Shown piece after piece: positions 49,437 to 59,479 of a DNA stretch of 64,000 nucleotides. Position 1 is the first letter of the stretch. Every line of letters starts with the position of its first letter. The notes beneath the pieces are model-generated. The model had not been told where the DNA came from, ran no database searches, and saw nothing but the letters and a program-made list of their open reading frames with translations. The DNA is taken from contig JMRP01000003.1 in the NCBI GenBank assembly GCA_000708525.1, positions 113,871-177,870 of the forward strand, in the 5' to 3' direction. Origin of the DNA: Cyanobium sp. CACIAM 14. GTDB lineage: Bacteria; Cyanobacteriota; Cyanobacteriia; PCC-6307; Cyanobiaceae. Made by a program: the position numbers and the translations under genes.

Positions 49437-50522
49437 ATGACCCAGGAACTGACCGCGGCGCCGGCTGCCGTCTCCGCCGCCGAGGCTGGCAGCCACGCGG
49501 TGCGTCTCGAGGGTCTGTACCCGGCCGAACCGGCGGGAATCAGTCGCGAGGAGGGTCTGATGCTCTACCGCGACATGACCCTGGGGCGACGCTTCGAGGA
49601 CAAGTGCGCCGAGATGTACTACCGCGGCAAGATGTTCGGGTTCGTGCATCTCTACAACGGTCAGGAAGCCGTGTCCACCGGAGTGATTCGGGCGATGCGC
49701 CTCCAGTACGACTGGTTCTGCAGCACGTACCGCGACCACGTTCACGCCCTGAGCTGCGGCGTGCCGGCCAGGGAGGTGATGAGTGAACTCTTCGGGAAAT
49801 CCACCGGCTGCAGCAAGGGTCGCGGCGGCTCCATGCATCTCTTCTCCAGGGAACATCATCTGCTCGGGGGCTATGCCTTCATCGGTGAGGGCATCCCTGT
49901 GGCTCTGGGGGCGGCCTTCACCAGTCGCTATAAGCGCGATGCCCTCGGCCAGGCGGACAGCGACGCCGTCACGGCGGCCTTCTTCGGAGATGGCACCTGC
50001 AACAACGGTCAGTTCTACGAATGCCTGAACATGGCGGCCCTCTGGAAGCTGCCGATCCTGTTCGTGGTGGAGAACAACCGCTGGGCCATCGGCATGGACC
50101 ACAACCGGGCCACCAGTGACCCGGAGATCTGGCGCAAGGCGGCTGCCTTCGGCATGGTCGGTGAGGAAGTCGACGGGATGGATGTCCTCGCCGTGCGTGC
50201 TGCGGCCCAGCGCGCCATCGAGCGGGCCCGCGATGGTGAAGGCCCAACGCTCCTAGAGTGTCTTACCTATCGCTTCCGCGGTCATTCCCTGGCCGATCCC
50301 GATGAACTGCGGGAAGCGGCCGAGAAGGAATTCTGGGCGAAGCGCGATCCAATCAAGCAACTGGCGGCACGCCTGATCGCGATGAATCTGGCCACCGCCA
50401 AGGAGCTCAAGGAGATCGATAAGGAAGTGGATGCCGAGGTGGCCGACTGCGTGGAATTCGCCCTGGCGGCCCCTGAGCCCGATGGCAGCGAGCTCACCCG
50501 CTTCGTCTGGGCGGAGGACTGA
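49437..50522 (+). CDS. pdhA: Pyruvate dehydrogenase E1 component subunit alpha
   Basis: [13 protein letters not shown]...; [82 protein letters not shown]. Confidence 0.96.
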   Translation: MTQELTAAPAAVSAAEAGSHAVRLEGLYPAEPAGISREEGLMLYRDMTLGRRFEDKCAEMYYRGKMFGFVHLYNGQEAVSTGVIRAMRLQYDWFCSTYRDHVHALSCGVPAREVMSELFGKSTGCSKGRGGSMHLFSREHHLLGGYAFIGEGIPVALGAAFTSRYKRDALGQADSDAVTAAFFGDGTCNNGQFYECLNMAALWKLPILFVVENNRWAIGMDHNRATSDPEIWRKAAAFGMVGEEVDGMDVLAVRAAAQRAIERARDGEGPTLLECLTYRFRGHSLADPDELREAAEKEFWAKRDPIKQLAARLIAMNLATAKELKEIDKEVDAEVADCVEFALAAPEPDGSELTRFVWAED

Positions 50523-50642
50523 CCCAGAGGCTTGTCGATTCCCCACCGGAAAGCAAGGGTCTGTGCGTTCTCAGGGCCATTGCGATTGAGGCCATCCTGT
50601 TGCTGTTAGTGTAAAAAGAATGATGCTTAGGTAGCCAGCCTG

Positions 50643-51548
50643 ATGGCCCAACTGAGTGCACCACGGAGTGCCCAGCGTGTGCTTGTCACATTCACTGACC
50701 AGCGCATGAAAGTGGCGCGTCGCAGGCTGTGTCAGCAGGCCAAGGCGATGGAGGTCTACACGCAGATCGTCGGCGCTTCTCCAAGGGATCTGAACCCCTC
50801 CTTTCGCCAGCGCTTCAAGGAGTATCTCACTCCAGAGCATCGCGGCTTCGGTTACTTCTGCTGGAAGCCGCAGATTGTCCTTCAGACCCTGGAGCGTCTC
50901 GAGGAGGGCGACCTGGTGCACTGGATCGATTCGGGATGCCATCTAAATCCTGCCGGCAGGCAGCGACTGGAGGATTTCTTCGCCATGGCGGAGGAGGCTC
51001 CTTCCGGGATTCAGGGATTCGCCTGCCTTCCCCCCAATGGATCATTGGTCTATCGCGATCGGCAGTTCCCTGATCAGGGCGAATCCAAGTGGACCAAGGG
51101 TGATCTGCTGGATCGTCTTTCCGTTCGTGACCAGCCAGAGATCACAGCCACCCAGCAACTGGGTGCCACCACCTTCTTCGTACGCAAATGTCCTGCCTCC
51201 ATGGACTTCATGCGGCATTGGATCAAGGTGTTCTCCGATGATTTTGCGATGATCGACGACCGGCCATCCCGAGCACCCAATCTCGAGGGCTTTATCGAGC
51301 ATCGGCATGATCAGTCGATCTACTCGATCCTTGGCAAGCTGCTACCAATCTCGACGATCTCCGTGTTCGAGTTCTGGTTCCCGCGAGCCGATGACTGCTG
51401 GATGCCTGACTGGGAGATGGTGAAGGATTCACCCATCCAGATCCGTCGCGATCGCGGGTTGAAGGGTGAGAGCAGGCTCAAGATCGCCTCCCTGAAGGCC
51501 AGGGGAAGGGTCAAGCGGCTCCTCTCGGGATGGTGGCCGGGGAATTGA
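50643..51548 (+). CDS. Uncharacterised protein, possible glycosyltransferase-like family
   Basis: 301 aa ORF with GFGYFCWKPQIVLQTLERLEEGDLVHWIDSGCHL, resembling sugar-transferase-like proteins; no strong family recognised. Confidence 0.6.
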   Translation: MAQLSAPRSAQRVLVTFTDQRMKVARRRLCQQAKAMEVYTQIVGASPRDLNPSFRQRFKEYLTPEHRGFGYFCWKPQIVLQTLERLEEGDLVHWIDSGCHLNPAGRQRLEDFFAMAEEAPSGIQGFACLPPNGSLVYRDRQFPDQGESKWTKGDLLDRLSVRDQPEITATQQLGATTFFVRKCPASMDFMRHWIKVFSDDFAMIDDRPSRAPNLEGFIEHRHDQSIYSILGKLLPISTISVFEFWFPRADDCWMPDWEMVKDSPIQIRRDRGLKGESRLKIASLKARGRVKRLLSGWWPGN

Positions 51549-51566
51549 GGAATTGATGATCGGAAC

Positions 51567-52493
51567 TCAGGCGAGAGGGACGTAACGGTTCGATAGGTTG
51601 CGAAGTTTGCGAAGAGCCTTGAGTTCGATCTGGCGTACGCGTTCACGGGAGACCTCCAGCTGTCGACCGATCTCCGCCAGGGTGCAGCGCTCCATCCCAT
51701 CCAGACCGAAGCGCATGGCCAGCACCTCCCGTTCCTGGGGGGAGAGATGACTCAGCAACTGGCCGAGCTGCTCCTGATGCATCCCCCGCTCCACCTGGTC
51801 GAGGGGCTCCTCGGTGGACGCATCGGCGATCAGATCGCCCAGGAAGCTGCGGCCCTCCTCCGCGTGAATGGGGGCATCCAGGCTCGAGATGGTGAGCGCC
51901 TGGCGCAACAGGGAGTCCAGCTCATCGACGGGGATGGACAAGGCCTGGGAAATTTCCTGGCGGCTGGGCATGGCACCAAGCTTGTGAGCGAGCTCCAGGC
52001 TCACCTTGCGGATCGTGGTGAGCCGTTCGCTCAGGTGGACAGGTAGCCGGATGGCCCTGGACTGACAGGCGATGGCGCGGGTCATGCTCTGGCGGATCCA
52101 CCAGAAGGCGTAAGTTGAGAACTTGTAACCTCGGGTGGGATCGAATTTCTCGACGGCACGCTCCAGGCCGAGGGATCCTTCCTGGATCAGGTCGAGCAGT
52201 TCCAGACCCTTCCCCTGGTATTTCTTCGCCACGCTGACCACCAGCCGGAGGTTGGCGCGCATCATCCGCTCCTTGGAACGCCGACCGACCTTGATGATCT
52301 TCTTCTCGTGGATGGAGTAATCGTCTCTTGGTTCTTCCACCAGCTGCATCATTGCCTGGACCTGATTGCCGAGCTCGATTTCCTCGGCAGGGGTCAGAAG
52401 AGGTTCTCTTCCGATCGAGCTCAGGTACCAGGTGATCGAATCGCTCCCTCTGCGGCTGGAGCCCTCCCTTGTCGCAACGGCGGAGACTGTCAT
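51567..52493 (-). CDS. RNA polymerase sigma factor, sigma-70 family (RpoD-like, group 2)
   Basis: 308 aa; YQGKGLELLDLIQEGSLGLERAVEKFDPTRGYKFSTYAFWWIRQSMTRAI; RFGLDG...LAEIGRQLEVSRERVRQIELKALRKLR. Confidence 0.96.
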   Translation of the reverse strand: MTVSAVATREGSSRRGSDSITWYLSSIGREPLLTPAEEIELGNQVQAMMQLVEEPRDDYSIHEKKIIKVGRRSKERMMRANLRLVVSVAKKYQGKGLELLDLIQEGSLGLERAVEKFDPTRGYKFSTYAFWWIRQSMTRAIACQSRAIRLPVHLSERLTTIRKVSLELAHKLGAMPSRQEISQALSIPVDELDSLLRQALTISSLDAPIHAEEGRSFLGDLIADASTEEPLDQVERGMHQEQLGQLLSHLSPQEREVLAMRFGLDGMERCTLAEIGRQLEVSRERVRQIELKALRKLRNLSNRYVPLA

Positions 52494-52767
52494 TGGAGGT
52501 CCATGGGGCGCTCAAGTGTGCGCCGGAGAATGAGTTCGTGGATTATCCACCGATTGGCAGGGGTGGAAAGTGTCTGCAACAACTTTATGGGATTTACTTG
52601 GAAAAGCACACACGATTCTTTCTTTGGAAAAGACTTCTCTTGCATTAGGAAATGGCTAAATCTGCGCTTGATGTAGCGGAATGGTGCTGGTTGTGCGGAT
52701 GTAAAACTGAGCTGGTCGGCCCACCATCCCACCCTTGCAGCGGTGTCCTGGGGCCGTCTCCGATCCC

Positions 52768-54456
52768 TCAGCCAGTCGCTCCCAGGGCCAGGGCCTCGGC
52801 CACGGCCAGCGGGGTGGCCCCGCCTGCCCCCCGTCGATCCCCGCACCGCTGGCCGGCGAGGGCGTGCTCCAGAGCGGCCGCGGCCAGCCAGGCACCGTCG
52901 CCGGCCCGGCCCGAGGCGTCCTGAAGGACCACGGCCGCCTGAGCCATCGCCCCCCGGCCCGCTGCGTAGCCGGCCAGCACGTCCCCCAGCCCTGCTCTGG
53001 CCGCTTCCGGGCCCGCGCTGAGCACCTGCCAGCGACGCCCGTCGGGGGAGGCCACCACGCTGCGGGCACCCTTCAGCAGGACACTCGCCCCGCTGCGCCT
53101 GGCGGCCGCCAGCGCCGCTTCCGGCGCGGGCAGTACCGCCAGATCGGGGAAGAGCCTCCGGAATTCCTCGCGGTGGGGGGTGATCCAGGTGGGCCCCCGC
53201 CGGTCCTGGAGCCAGTCGCTGCCCATCGCCGCCAGCCTGTTGAGGCCATCGGCATCCAGCACCAGCAGCCCCGGGAACCCGAGCAGATCGCTCCAGCGCT
53301 GTCGTTCCGCCGCTTCCGTCGTTGGCGGCAGCGGTTCCCCGGCGTCGCCGAGATGCCCAAGGCCGGGTCCGAGCAGCACCGCATCCAGCCGATCGAGCCA
53401 TCCCCCGGACAGATCGGCCAGGGCCAGACCGCCGGACGGCGTGGGCCCCAGGCTGGGCTCCAGAACTACATGGGGATGGACCTGCCAGAGGTCGTCGGCG
53501 ATCTCCCTGCTCACCGCGGCCCTCAGGCTGCCGCATCCGGAGGCTGTCGCACCGGCCAGGGCCAGGTGTGCCGCACCCCGGTAACGGTCGCTGCCGGCCA
53601 GCACCAGCAGACGTCCGCGTCCATACTTGCCCGCGGCCGGATCCAGGTCCGGCCATGGCGCCGTGGCCTGGTCGGCCGCCGTCAGGCCCAGGAGCGGATC
53701 GGCGGGAGGGTGCCGGACCAGGGAGGGTGCCAGACCCAGGCAGACCCGCTCCAGACGTCCGACCCAGCGCAGGGCCGCATCCTGCACCAGTCCGCGTTTG
53801 ATCAGGCCGATGGTGTACGTGATCGCGGCGGTGGCGGCCACCGCACCGAGCCGTTCGCCGTCATCGGAGCCCAGACCCGTCGGGACGTCGATGGCCACCA
53901 GGGCTCCGGCCCGTTGACGCTGCCGTTCCAGCAGCAGCGCCTCGATCGCCTCGCCGGGGGGACGCTGCTGGCCCAGGCCGAACAGGGCATCGACCCAGAG
54001 GGCTCTGTCGGCGGGGTCCGGGACCTCATCCAGCAGGGGGATGCCCAGCCAGCGGGCATGGCGCAGATGGCGCTCGGTGAGCGGGCGGAGGCGCTCGAAG
54101 GGACACCAGATCCGCACCGGATGGCCCGCCAGATGCCATTCCCTGGCCACCACCAGGCCGTCGCCCCCGTTGTGGCCCGGCCCCACCAGCACCACCAGCC
54201 CCTCAGCGGCCGCCGACTGCCGCTGCGCCAGGAGCCGCTGGCTCACGGCCAGACCGGCCTTTTCCATCAGAGCCTCCACCGGCAGCCCGCTGGCGAACAG
54301 GTGCTGCTCGATGGCGGCCATGGTGGCTGCCTCCACCAGGAGGTGTTCGGGATCCAGCGGCGGCCAGGAGCTCAAGGCGGGCCGGAGCAGTGCTCTCCCA
54401 TGATGGAGCTCTCCCTTCGCTCGACCCACCCGGATCCTTGTCCGCAGCCGCCGCAC
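52768..54456 (-). CDS. nnr: Bifunctional NAD(P)H-hydrate epimerase/dehydratase
   Basis: 562 aa [65 protein letters not shown]; start uncertain. Confidence 0.9.
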   Translation of the reverse strand: MRRLRTRIRVGRAKGELHHGRALLRPALSSWPPLDPEHLLVEAATMAAIEQHLFASGLPVEALMEKAGLAVSQRLLAQRQSAAAEGLVVLVGPGHNGGDGLVVAREWHLAGHPVRIWCPFERLRPLTERHLRHARWLGIPLLDEVPDPADRALWVDALFGLGQQRPPGEAIEALLLERQRQRAGALVAIDVPTGLGSDDGERLGAVAATAAITYTIGLIKRGLVQDAALRWVGRLERVCLGLAPSLVRHPPADPLLGLTAADQATAPWPDLDPAAGKYGRGRLLVLAGSDRYRGAAHLALAGATASGCGSLRAAVSREIADDLWQVHPHVVLEPSLGPTPSGGLALADLSGGWLDRLDAVLLGPGLGHLGDAGEPLPPTTEAAERQRWSDLLGFPGLLVLDADGLNRLAAMGSDWLQDRRGPTWITPHREEFRRLFPDLAVLPAPEAALAAARRSGASVLLKGARSVVASPDGRRWQVLSAGPEAARAGLGDVLAGYAAGRGAMAQAAVVLQDASGRAGDGAWLAAAALEHALAGQRCGDRRGAGGATPLAVAEALALGATG

Positions 54457-55652
54457 GCACCCCAGCTCCAGCCATCCCCCACGCCGCCGCCGCCACGGTC
54501 GCTGCGGTGCTCGAGCGGTTGCGGCAATGGCCGGGGGAGCGGGGCGTGGCGGTGGGTCTTTCGGGTGGCGTTGACAGTTCGCTCACGGCGGCCCTGCTGG
54601 TGTCTGCCGGTTGGCAGGTGGAAGGGCTCACCCTCTGGCTGATGAGCGGCAGGGGTTCCTGCTGCGCCGAAGGGCTGGTGGATGCGGCCGGCATCTGCGA
54701 GCAACTGGGGGTCCCCCACCATGTGGTGGATGCCAGAGCCCGTTTTCAGGAACAGATCGTCGATTTCCTTGTGCAGGGCTATGGGGAGGGTGTTACGCCC
54801 CTGCCCTGTTCCCGCTGCAACCGGGAGGTGAAGTTCGGCCCGATGCTCGCCTGGGCCGAAGCCGAACGGAGCATCGGTCGGGTCGCCACCGGCCATTACG
54901 CCCGGGTGCGCCCCGCCGGCACCGCGGAGCCCATGCCGCTCCCCTGTGATGGGACAGGGCGCCATCACCTGCTGCGCGGGCTTGATCTCCTCAAGGATCA
55001 GAGCTATTTCCTCTACGACCTGCCGCAGGATGTCCTGGGCCGGCTGGTCTTTCCGTTGGGGGAACTCACCAAGGAGGCCACCCGTGCCGAGGCCGCCCGT
55101 CTGGGTCTGCGCACCGCCGCGAAGCCCGAGAGTCAGGATCTGTGCCTCGCGGAGCACCACGGCTCGATGCGGCAGTTCCTCGACGCCCACCTGCCCCCCC
55201 GCCAGGGGGAGATCGTTCTGAGCGACGGTACGGTGCTCGGTCGCCATGACGGCCTCGAGCACTTCACCATCGGCCAGCGCAAGGGATTGGGAGTGGCCTG
55301 GCGGGAGCCCCTGCATGTGGTGCGCCTGGATGGGGCCATGAACAGGGTGGTGGTGGCACCCCGGCGAGAGGCCACGCGCCATTCCTGTGAGGTGGGCGCC
55401 ATCAACTGGGTGTCGATGGCGCCGCCCGGTGCGCCGATCGCCGTGGAGGTCCAGGTGCGCTACCGGAGTACACCGGAGCGGGCTCTGCTGACGCCTCTGG
55501 CGGAGACGGCGGCCGACCGGGCGGCCGGTCGGCCCCATCGGGCTCGGGTGGATTTTGCCGAACCCCAGTTTTCGGTGGCGCCGGGTCAGGCGGCGGTGTT
55601 CTATGCCGGCGATGTCCTGCTCGGAGGTGGCCTGATTCAGGCCGAATGCTGA
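54390..55652 (+). CDS. mnmA: tRNA-specific 2-thiouridylase
   Basis: [71 protein letters not shown]. Confidence 0.95.
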   Translation: MLSHDGALPSLDPPGSLSAAAARTPAPAIPHAAAATVAAVLERLRQWPGERGVAVGLSGGVDSSLTAALLVSAGWQVEGLTLWLMSGRGSCCAEGLVDAAGICEQLGVPHHVVDARARFQEQIVDFLVQGYGEGVTPLPCSRCNREVKFGPMLAWAEAERSIGRVATGHYARVRPAGTAEPMPLPCDGTGRHHLLRGLDLLKDQSYFLYDLPQDVLGRLVFPLGELTKEATRAEAARLGLRTAAKPESQDLCLAEHHGSMRQFLDAHLPPRQGEIVLSDGTVLGRHDGLEHFTIGQRKGLGVAWREPLHVVRLDGAMNRVVVAPRREATRHSCEVGAINWVSMAPPGAPIAVEVQVRYRSTPERALLTPLAETAADRAAGRPHRARVDFAEPQFSVAPGQAAVFYAGDVLLGGGLIQAEC

Positions 55653-56786
55653 CGCTCTTCGCTGCGGACTTCGCTGCGGAAACGGTTCATTGCCGATTCG
55701 ATCACCACATGCATGTCCATGTATTTGTATTCGGAGAGTCGACCTCCGAAGATCACGTTCGGCATGGCGCGGCCGCGTTCCTGGTATTGGCGGTAGAGCG
55801 ACTGATTGTGGAGGTCGTTGATCGGGTAGTAGGGGATGGCCTCGGGTGTGCAGGGCCTGGGGTATTCCCTGGTGATCACGGTGACTTCTGACGCAGAGGC
55901 TTCGAAGTGCTTGTGTTCGATGATGCGGGTGAATGCTTCTCTGCTGTCACAGTAGTTGATCACGGCGTTGCCCTGGAAATTGTCGGTTTCGACGACTTCG
56001 TTTTCGAAGTCGAGAGAGCGATAGTCCAGATGGCCCAGGTCGTAGTCGAAATACTGGTCGATGCAGCCGGTGTACACGACCTTTCGGGCCAGTCTGCTGA
56101 GCTCGGAACGGGCGTCCAGAAAATCGATGTTGAGCCGCACCTCGATGCCCTGCAGCATCGTTTCGAACAGTGCGGTGTAGCCACCGATGGGGATGCCCTG
56201 GTAGCGATCGGAAAAATAGTTGTTGTTGTAAGTGAAGCGCAGCGGCAGGCGCTTGATGATGAAGGCTGGCAAGTCCCTGGGGTCCTTGCCCCATTGCTTG
56301 CGGGTGTAGTCCTTGATCAAGGTTTCATAGATGTCCTTCCCCACCAGGGAAAGCGCCTGCTCCTCCAGATTGCTGGGCTCGCCAAGGAAGCGCTGAGATT
56401 CGATTTTGGATCGGGCTTCGGATGGCGTGCGGGTTTGCCAGAGTTCATAGAAGGTGTTCATGTTGAAGGGCAGGGAATAGAGCCTGTCCCCTGTGTGCCT
56501 TGGGCGAATTGATGTAATTATTGAAGTCTGCAAACCTGTGAACGAAATCCCAGACGGCCTTGTTGCTGGTGTGAAAGATATGGGCCCCGTAGCGATGGAC
56601 GTTGATGCCCTCCAGTCGCTCCGTGTAGCAGTTCCCGCCGATGTGGGACCTGCGATCGATGACCAGGCAGCGCAGGCCAGCGTCAGTGGCCAGCCGGGCG
56701 AAGGTGGCGCCGAATAACCCGCAGCCGACGATCAGGTAGTCGTAGGCAGGAGCGTGAACTGGGCTGGTTCCGTTGGGACTGCTCAC
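55637..56786 (-). pseudogene. glf: UDP-galactopyranose mutase, interrupted by a single frameshift
   Basis: N-terminal frame 56445-56786 (YDYLIVGCGLFGATFARLATDAG...FADFNNYINSP) continues in frame 55637-56533 (GDRLYSLPFNMNTFYELWQTRTPSEAR...EYKYMDMHVVIESAM). Confidence 0.88.
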
Positions 56787-56896
56787 GGATCAAGCCCCTG
56801 CCAGGCCTGTAGTGACGGCTCAGGACACGGGACTGACGGGGGGCTGGCTGGCACGGGATGGGGCGTCGGGAGGATCCTTGGAATGATCGCCGCTGT

Positions 56897-57970
56897 TCAG
56901 CGGAATTCCTTCAGATCCACGGGCAGGAGGGCTTCGATCTGCTGCTGGATTTCCGTTGGCTCCTGAATGCCGTAGGTGGCGAAGATGTTGATCCCTGTGC
57001 TCGTGCATTGTCTGCAGAGATCACTGCCATAGCGTTTGGCCTGCATAGCCTGGAACGGGGTGTCAAGGTAGTTGGCAATCGTGGGTGCCGATGGGGACTG
57101 AACGCAGCAGACGGAGAAATTGCCCTCATGGTCGAGACACACCTGGGACTCCCTCATGAAGCAATTCTGGGAGCGGTGATCGCCAATGGCCTGTCGCACC
57201 AGTTGCGGGCTGTAGTAGATGTATTCAAGCTCCGGCGGGACGTTCTCAAGGCCATCGAACATCTTGTCGATGGGCATGTAGTAGGCATGGTAGGGGGTGA
57301 ATTTCATGCCGAGTTTTTCGCAGAAGTGCTTGAAGAGACCCACTTCATGCAGATTCTGCTTGTGCACGAGATAGCGGACGTCGATGTTCTTGAAGTAGTC
57401 CCAGTCGCCGAGTGTCTCGGAGATGCGGATCAGGTTGGCCAGAACAGGTTCGATGCGCCCACCCTTGTGATTGATCTGGTAGGTGCGTTGGGTGAAGCCG
57501 GAAACCGTGATCGTGAAATTCCAGAGATGCAGGGGCTTCAGCAGTGACCAGTCGTAGTCATGGTTGAGATTCGAGGAAATGCCGCAGGGAACGCCATGAC
57601 TTTCGGCGCAGGCGATCAGTTCATGCAGCTTCGAGTGCAGTGTGGGTTCCGTCCAGTTGTAAAGGCCGAAGCGACAGTTGCCTTGGGTGTCAGCCTTGGC
57701 CTTGAGGCAGATCTTTTCGAACAGTTCGATCGGCATCTCCGTCAGCTTCTGGCCGATGCTGTTGCTGTATTCCGGCATGCCCACGGGGCAGGCAGTGCAG
57801 CGAAGATTGCATCCACTCACCACATCCACCCAGAACTCGATCACCTTGGTGCCAGGTGTTTCCGGGGAATAGTCGGGCCAGAGGAACTTCCTGACCGCCG
57901 ATTGCACGGTGGGGGGGACGGCGCGTTTCAGGACCGTTGGCAAGGCCATCTTGCGTTGTCCAGATGTCAT
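56897..57970 (-). CDS. Radical SAM protein with SPASM-like C-terminal Cys motif
   Basis: VDVVSGCNLRCTACPVGMPEY (CxxxCxxC); C-terminal CFMRESQVCLDHEGNFSVCCVQS...CRQC. The ORF extends to 58054; start uncertain. Confidence 0.85.
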   Translation of the reverse strand: MTSGQRKMALPTVLKRAVPPTVQSAVRKFLWPDYSPETPGTKVIEFWVDVVSGCNLRCTACPVGMPEYSNSIGQKLTEMPIELFEKICLKAKADTQGNCRFGLYNWTEPTLHSKLHELIACAESHGVPCGISSNLNHDYDWSLLKPLHLWNFTITVSGFTQRTYQINHKGGRIEPVLANLIRISETLGDWDYFKNIDVRYLVHKQNLHEVGLFKHFCEKLGMKFTPYHAYYMPIDKMFDGLENVPPELEYIYYSPQLVRQAIGDHRSQNCFMRESQVCLDHEGNFSVCCVQSPSAPTIANYLDTPFQAMQAKRYGSDLCRQCTSTGINIFATYGIQEPTEIQQQIEALLPVDLKEFR

Positions 57971-58087
57971 CAGTAGCGGCATGCTAGCCGGTGTCTGCAG
58001 ATCAGATTGCAAACAGGCTTGATTCCCTGAATCCATCACGGGAGGTGCCGGCAACGGCCAGGTCTGGGCCTCCCGCTTCGTCGTCCC

Positions 58088-59131
58088 TTATCCCGTTCGC
58101 TCGAGCGCGCGCCGCAGCTGCCGTCGGGCTCCCTGCAAGGTGCGCTGACGTCGCCGCAGCCAGCAGCTGACGGGTGGGGGGGCAAGCCATCGGGCGGCGC
58201 GCTGCAGTCGGCGATCCCAGACGATCCGCCGGTGCTGGGCCAGCATTTCCCGCCGGCAGGCGGCCAGCTGGAGCGTCGAAGGAGCGACCCGGTGAGGCAG
58301 CTCCAGCTGGCGGGCCAGTGCCGAGGTGGCTTCCTTCCAGAAGCGGGTGGCTGCTTCGCGGATCTCCAGGCACTCCCGGATCGAGGCGATGCTCAGCAGG
58401 GTTTCTGGGCCGAACCGCTCCACCTCCAGCACACCCGGCAGTCCGAGAGGATTGGTGCCCTTCTCGCTGATCACCAGGCACCCATGCAAAGGGGCCTGCC
58501 ACATCCGGCCGGAGAGGGTGGTGCCGCGCTGGTAGGGATACATCAGGCCGAAACAGCTCCAGGAGCGGGCCAGCAGCCGGTTCGCCTCCAGGTAGCTCAG
58601 CCCTTGGGTGCGCAGGTCGAGCCGGTCCCAGTGGCGGCCATGGACCTCCACCAGTTCCCTGCGGGCCAGCTCGGCGAGATCCCGCTGAAAGGGATCGTCG
58701 CCGATGGGCTTGAAGTTGGCGATGTGCACGGGCCGTCCGAGCCGCTTCCGGAACGGGGAGAGCTGCCAGAACTCGGGAATCACCGGCAGATACCCCTTGA
58801 TCCAGTGGATCCCCTCCGGCAAGGATGGCGGGCGGAACAGGGACACCAGCTGAATCCGGCGCGCCCGGGGAAAACACCGCCGCCAGTCCACCTGCAGCTC
58901 CTTGACGTAGTCGTAGATATGAACGTCCCCTTCGTGCTCCTGATGGCTCGGGCCTGGATCTCCCCGCAGGATCACCAGCAGGTCGATCGCCCCGGCGCTG
59001 GTCTGGCCGTCGGCCTGAGCGTCCCGGCTGACCGAATAACCGGCGGCCTGATAGAAGAGCGTCACATTCCAGATCACATCGAGATCCTGGAAATCGATCG
59101 AGAGGATGTGACAGCGGGCGGGAGAAGCCAC
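58088..59131 (-). CDS. Hypothetical protein, possible glycosyltransferase
   Basis: 347 aa; RSWSCFGLMYPYQRGTTLSGRMWQAPLHGCLVISEKGTNPLGLPGVLEVERF resembles C-terminal GT-B/exostosin-like segments. Confidence 0.5.
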   Translation of the reverse strand: MASPARCHILSIDFQDLDVIWNVTLFYQAAGYSVSRDAQADGQTSAGAIDLLVILRGDPGPSHQEHEGDVHIYDYVKELQVDWRRCFPRARRIQLVSLFRPPSLPEGIHWIKGYLPVIPEFWQLSPFRKRLGRPVHIANFKPIGDDPFQRDLAELARRELVEVHGRHWDRLDLRTQGLSYLEANRLLARSWSCFGLMYPYQRGTTLSGRMWQAPLHGCLVISEKGTNPLGLPGVLEVERFGPETLLSIASIRECLEIREAATRFWKEATSALARQLELPHRVAPSTLQLAACRREMLAQHRRIVWDRRLQRAARWLAPPPVSCWLRRRQRTLQGARRQLRRALERTG

Positions 59132-59136
59132 GCGGC

Positions 59137-59415
59137 CTACCAGTAGGGGTCCATGGCCAGCCCCACCGTCAGGCTGCCTTCCGGACTTCGCGGCACCGTC
59201 GCCACGCAGGCCCGCACCAGCCGTCCGTTGACCTCGATCTCGCAGGCCCCGCAGCTGCCTCCCAGGCAGCCCGTCGGAATGGTCACGGCGGCCTGGCGGG
59301 CGGCCTCGAGCCAGTCTTGCCCAGGGGTGGCCGAACTGACCCTCCCGTCCGGCCAGACGATGCGGATGGCGGGGCGGGAAGGTCCGATGGGCCGGTGCTG
59401 GAGGCTGGCCGGAAT
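59137..59415 (-). CDS. 2Fe-2S ferredoxin-like protein (start codon unresolved; not in supplied ORF track)
   Basis: Manual reverse translation gives IPASLQHRPIGPSRPAIRIVWPDGRVSSATPGQDWLEAARQAAVTIPTGCLGGSCGACEIEVNGRLVRACVATVPRSPEGSLTVGLAMDPYW*, with CxxxxCxxC...C cluster motif. No in-frame ATG or GTG upstream of the conserved part before the preceding TAG. Confidence 0.75.
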   Translation of the reverse strand: MPASLQHRPIGPSRPAIRIVWPDGRVSSATPGQDWLEAARQAAVTIPTGCLGGSCGACEIEVNGRLVRACVATVPRSPEGSLTVGLAMDPYW

Positions 59416-59479
59416 CTAAGGCTGGCGGCCGGGACCGGCGCGGGGCTGGATGGATCCGGGGTGGAACCGGATGGGGTCG

